Assembly: GCF_016894245.1 (NCBI RefSeq)
Contig: NZ_CP069792.1
Span: forward strand, 1,364,001-1,428,000
Source: Corynebacterium kroppenstedtii
GTDB taxonomy: Bacteria > Actinomycetota > Actinomycetes > Mycobacteriales > Mycobacteriaceae
Length of the DNA stretch: 64,000 nt
Direction: 5' to 3'
Translations under genes and position numbers: made by a program
Shown: positions 61,419 to 64,000 of the stretch, in pieces
Layout of the letters: the number at the start of each line of letters is the position of its first letter
Position numbering within the stretch: the stretch's first letter is position 1
Notes under the pieces: model-generated
Databases searched by the model: none
What the model was told of the DNA's origin: nothing
The model's input: the letters and a program-made list of their open reading frames with translations, nothing else

Positions 61419-61967
61419 GTGTCTAGTTCCCGTAAGAAGCGTTCCGTCAATCGTGGTGTGCGACGGAAATCTGACCAGCGGCCGTCGCCAGAACAATCCC
61501 GCAAAGATGCACAGGCGGCACACGACCAACATAAGGATGCCCGGGAGGCAGAATTTACGCTCCCGTCGACCGTGAAGTGGGCAGGTTACGTCGGTCTAAT
61601 AGAAGGTGCTGTGGGGCTGGTCGCCGCCATTGTGATGGTCATTCAAACCGCCCGGGGACAAGGCGATGGCGATGCGAAAGTTGAGGGAGTGTTGGCCAGC
61701 TGGGGCAGTGGTTATGGAACGGCGTTATGGTTCGTCATCATCTTCGGCGCTGTTGCTGCGGCCGGATGGGCGTTGACGCGTGGTAAGCGGTGGGGGCGCG
61801 CTCCGGTGGCAATGCTGAATATGCTTCTTCTGCCGGTGGCCTGGTATATGCTCTCCTCATCCCGGCCGGACCTGGGTATTCCCACCCTTCTTGTGTCCTT
61901 GGTCGGCCTCGGGCTTATCTTTAACCCCGCCGCCGTGTCCTGGGCGGCATCACGTTACGGTCAATAG
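61419..61967 (+). CDS. Four-helix membrane protein of unknown function
   Basis: About 182 residues. A basic, Arg/Lys/Gln-rich N-terminus (1-50) precedes four hydrophobic segments (about 56-78, 100-122, 127-143, 148-170). No domain is recognised. GTG at 61419 is chosen since TACAGT lies six bases upstream, compatible with a leaderless start; the frame is open from 61359. It is convergent with the Rv3212-like gene and lies at the same place as an integral membrane gene near whiB1 in mycobacteria. Confidence 0.6.
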   Translation: MSSSRKKRSVNRGVRRKSDQRPSPEQSRKDAQAAHDQHKDAREAEFTLPSTVKWAGYVGLIEGAVGLVAAIVMVIQTARGQGDGDAKVEGVLASWGSGYGTALWFVIIFGAVAAAGWALTRGKRWGRAPVAMLNMLLLPVAWYMLSSSRPDLGIPTLLVSLVGLGLIFNPAAVSWAASRYGQ

Positions 61968-61984
61968 CCGGCCACCAGCCTGCA

Positions 61985-63331
61985 TTAATCCGCGTTCTCG
62001 GAACGATATCCCACCAGGGCGTTACCCTGCCGTTCCACAATAGTTTTGCCTGCCACGCGCAAGCTCACGGCGTCGGCAATGGCTGTGGAGTCATCCCCAC
62101 CGGTAGACACGGCATCACCCCTGGAAGCCCTATTGACTGGGATAGTTTTACCCGCCTCGCCCTTCTTAGTATCGACGACGCTAACGCCTCCCTTAACAGG
62201 TACTAGAAGGTGATTATCGCCGACGACATCGCCAGTTCCTAACGCATCGGCAACAACAAACTGAACGGAAAGGTCCTCGGGGTCGAAGGCGTAAAGACGC
62301 TCTCCATCCCACCAGAACATGTTGTGAGGGCCATCGTTAATAGCGGGTTCGAAGGTGTTCTTGGGTTTTCCCTTGCCAGCGGCATCCGCGTTAGCACGCT
62401 TGTGGGCTTTGATTAGGGGGGATGGTTCGACAACCTGGGATGAGGTCACATGGCCTTTCTTATCAACGACGTCAATTCGGGGCGTAGGTGCGTCCACGTA
62501 CACGGCCGCTTTGCTTTCACTAATGGCAACAATCTGCGCGGTGTCGGCACCTAGGTTGTACGACTTAATCATTTCAGGCTTGCGGGAATCATCCGGCACA
62601 GCTTTCATCAGCCGGAACATAGCGTGGCCCTCGGTGTCTTTGTCGTCGGGACAATTTTCGACGACGGCGAGTAAGTCAGATCGGGTTAGTGCGGAACGGA
62701 TAGTGCAATGGGGGAAGGGCTGCATATCAGGTTCGGCTTGGTCTTCGACATCGCCGAATTCAACTGTGCGCACGAGATCATTACGCCACAGTTCCATCCG
62801 GGTAGGTGTGACGACACCGACGTTATCGTTGGAACGCACCATTGAGACGGGGCCCGAGTTCGCCGACTCCCGGCTATGCGAGTATTCACCAGTCGCGTCG
62901 TCGAGAGAGCTGACTTCACCACAGCCCCCAGGACCTTTGAAGACGGGGATAATTTGAGAGAATGATGCCGTTATCCCGCAAAGGTTTTGGTTGCGGGTGT
63001 ATGACCACCGGACCGATCCTGTGGCTGGGTCCAGGCCTTCCACTTTTTTCTCTTCTGTTGCCACAACTGTCGGGCCGCTGACAACAGGGCCTTCAGGGGC
63101 GGGGCCGGAAATCTCGTGGGTCCACGTTCGGTGTAGTTGGGCGGGGACACTAGTGAGCTGGTCTTCAGCTTGGGGTGCGCTGTCCGCGGTGGAGAGGTGA
63201 GAATGACGGGCCTCAGATGTCACCCACACCCCGAGGAGCCACACGACCACAATGAGTGTGATTACAGCTACTGCGATCCGGTCAGTGCGCGTAGAACGTT
63301 CCGCCGGAACCCGGGGCCTGAAACTCTTCAT
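61985..63331 (-). CDS. Rv3212-like membrane-anchored protein with repeat (propeller-like) domain
   Basis: About 448 residues. An N-terminal helix (about 20-40: IAVAVITLIVVVWLLGVWV) anchors a large extracytoplasmic domain with strands such as VSGPTVVATEEKKVEGLDPATGSVRW, typical of PQQ-like beta-propellers. Cys pairs (LCGIT, GGCGEV; HCTIR, VENCPDD) may form disulfides. It corresponds by position to Rv3212, next to a DEAD-box helicase. Function is unknown. ATG at 63331 has AAGG about nine bases upstream. Confidence 0.7.
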   Translation of the reverse strand: MKSFRPRVPAERSTRTDRIAVAVITLIVVVWLLGVWVTSEARHSHLSTADSAPQAEDQLTSVPAQLHRTWTHEISGPAPEGPVVSGPTVVATEEKKVEGLDPATGSVRWSYTRNQNLCGITASFSQIIPVFKGPGGCGEVSSLDDATGEYSHSRESANSGPVSMVRSNDNVGVVTPTRMELWRNDLVRTVEFGDVEDQAEPDMQPFPHCTIRSALTRSDLLAVVENCPDDKDTEGHAMFRLMKAVPDDSRKPEMIKSYNLGADTAQIVAISESKAAVYVDAPTPRIDVVDKKGHVTSSQVVEPSPLIKAHKRANADAAGKGKPKNTFEPAINDGPHNMFWWDGERLYAFDPEDLSVQFVVADALGTGDVVGDNHLLVPVKGGVSVVDTKKGEAGKTIPVNRASRGDAVSTGGDDSTAIADAVSLRVAGKTIVERQGNALVGYRSENAD

Positions 63332-63439
63332 AAACTGTGACCTTACGTGTGATGTCAGCGCCACCCTCATTGGGCTTCACTGTTGCTTACGACAGTGCTT
63401 ACAACGTTTCATTGTCGAGCACGGCGGGGTGAATCGTTA

Positions 63440-64000
63440 TTAACGACGTTGCGACCGGGAGTGGGAATGCGAACGGGATCCGGACCGTGAACGACGCGAT
63501 CGCGACTCAGACCGTCGGTGGGGATCGCCTTGACGCCGGTTATCACGACGCGGGCGAGAGGCTCGCTTCGCGCTCTTCCTCTGCGGGCTCAGCGCCTTTG
63601 CGCCGCCATAGACCGGCCGGGATTCTCCGACACGTTCGTCAACGTCATCGGGAATGTCTAAAGCCTCACGCAACTCAGGTGACGTCGAAAACCACTCATC
63701 CAGTTCGCCGATGTTGAGGTCGAGTTCGTCATCGATGACTTTCCACTTGGCGACCTCATCCCAACCGACCAGGGTCACCGCTGTTCCGGTGTGCCCCGCG
63801 CGGCCAGTTCTGCCGATACGGTGCACATAGGTCATCGCGTCGTCCGGCACTTGATAGTTGATGACGTGGGTAACGTCGTCCACGTCGATGCCACGAGCTG
63901 CAACATCCGTCGCGACGAGAACCTCAATCTTCTTGCTGCGGAAGGCGTTAAGGGATTTTTCCCGCGCAGGCTGAGCCATATCGCCATGGACCGCGCCGAC
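63440..64000 (-). CDS. DEAD/DEAH-box RNA helicase, C-terminal part (runs off the window)
   Basis: The last 186 residues of a RhlE-type RNA helicase. Motifs visible: [15 protein letters not shown] (motif IVa region), [26 protein letters not shown] (motif V) and [12 protein letters not shown] (motif VI). After the helicase core comes a basic tail in which Arg-Ser/Ser-His dipeptides alternate for the last 30 residues. The upstream half including the Walker motifs lies beyond 64000. Likely role: RNA unwinding in ribosome assembly or mRNA decay. Confidence 0.9.
   Translation of the reverse strand, partial: VGAVHGDMAQPAREKSLNAFRSKKIEVLVATDVAARGIDVDDVTHVINYQVPDDAMTYVHRIGRTGRAGHTGTAVTLVGWDEVAKWKVIDDELDLNIGELDEWFSTSPELREALDIPDDVDERVGESRPVYGGAKALSPQRKSAKRASRPRRDNRRQGDPHRRSESRSRRSRSGSRSHSHSRSQRR

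Overview
The window looks like a chromosomal segment of a Corynebacterium with moderate G+C, probably related to the lipophilic, C. kroppenstedtii-like branch. The species-level guess is inference. Evidence for the genus is the split acyl-CoA carboxylase set (AccBC, AccD, AccE), WhiB1 and WhiB2, SigH with a mycothiol-type anti-sigma factor, MtrAB-LpqB, the TIGR03089 and Rv3235-type families, and a gene order that follows the M. tuberculosis Rv3211 to Rv3285 region as I remember it. I see no rRNA, tRNA, IS element, prophage or CRISPR array.

Layout. 1-8.5 kb: a partial acetyltransferase-like gene, a DUF1707 membrane protein, an NCS2 purine permease, accBC, a rhodanese-type sulfurtransferase, an orphan ATP-grasp protein, a membrane protein and a DUF3151 protein. 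8.6-13.1 kb: an operon of two half-size ABC exporters plus a TetR regulator, with a well-formed promoter and a DtxR-like palindrome. 13.1-21.8 kb: maf, accE, accD, birA, a bacterial PH-domain protein, purK, purE, a YdcF-type protein and a DoxX-type protein. 21.9-35.2 kb: cell-envelope sugar genes: TIGR03089, an LCP ligase, rmlD, wbbL, a mannose-1-phosphate guanylyltransferase, whiB2, a metallopeptidase-like protein, DUF3499, phosphomannomutase, a SIS/TobH-like protein and manA. 35.2-38.9 kb: a disordered membrane-anchored protein, then luxS-mtnN and tmk. 39-41.1 kb: a bioW-bioF gene fusion on the opposite strand. 41.2-51 kb: mtrA-mtrB-lpqB, a ComFC-type phosphoribosyltransferase, hpf and secA. 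51-58.2 kb: an Rv3235-type protein, a HAD protein, DUF6912, two ClC chloride transporters, rsgA and aroA. 58.3-64 kb: ybaK, sigH, its anti-sigma factor, bL37, whiB1, a membrane protein, an Rv3212-like protein and the end of a DEAD-box RNA helicase.

How the genes fit together. AccBC, AccD and AccE need biotin. BirA attaches it, and the BioW-BioF fusion would make its precursor from pimelate, so much of a biotin economy lies in one window. RmlD, WbbL, the LCP ligase, ManB, ManC and ManA serve arabinogalactan linkage and mannan or lipoarabinomannan synthesis. MtrAB-LpqB, WhiB1, WhiB2 and SigH are regulators of envelope, division and redox stress.

The most unusual points are: (i) purK and purE lie in one frame separated by a single TAG and an open linker of HDGTK repeats; (ii) three translated 18-residue repeats at the BirA N-terminus; (iii) the BioW-BioF fusion between tmk and mtrA; (iv) an EF-hand/dockerin-like loop in the SecA tail; (v) an anti-sigma factor that lost two residues of its HxxxCxxC zinc motif; (vi) a long acidic tail on MtrB.
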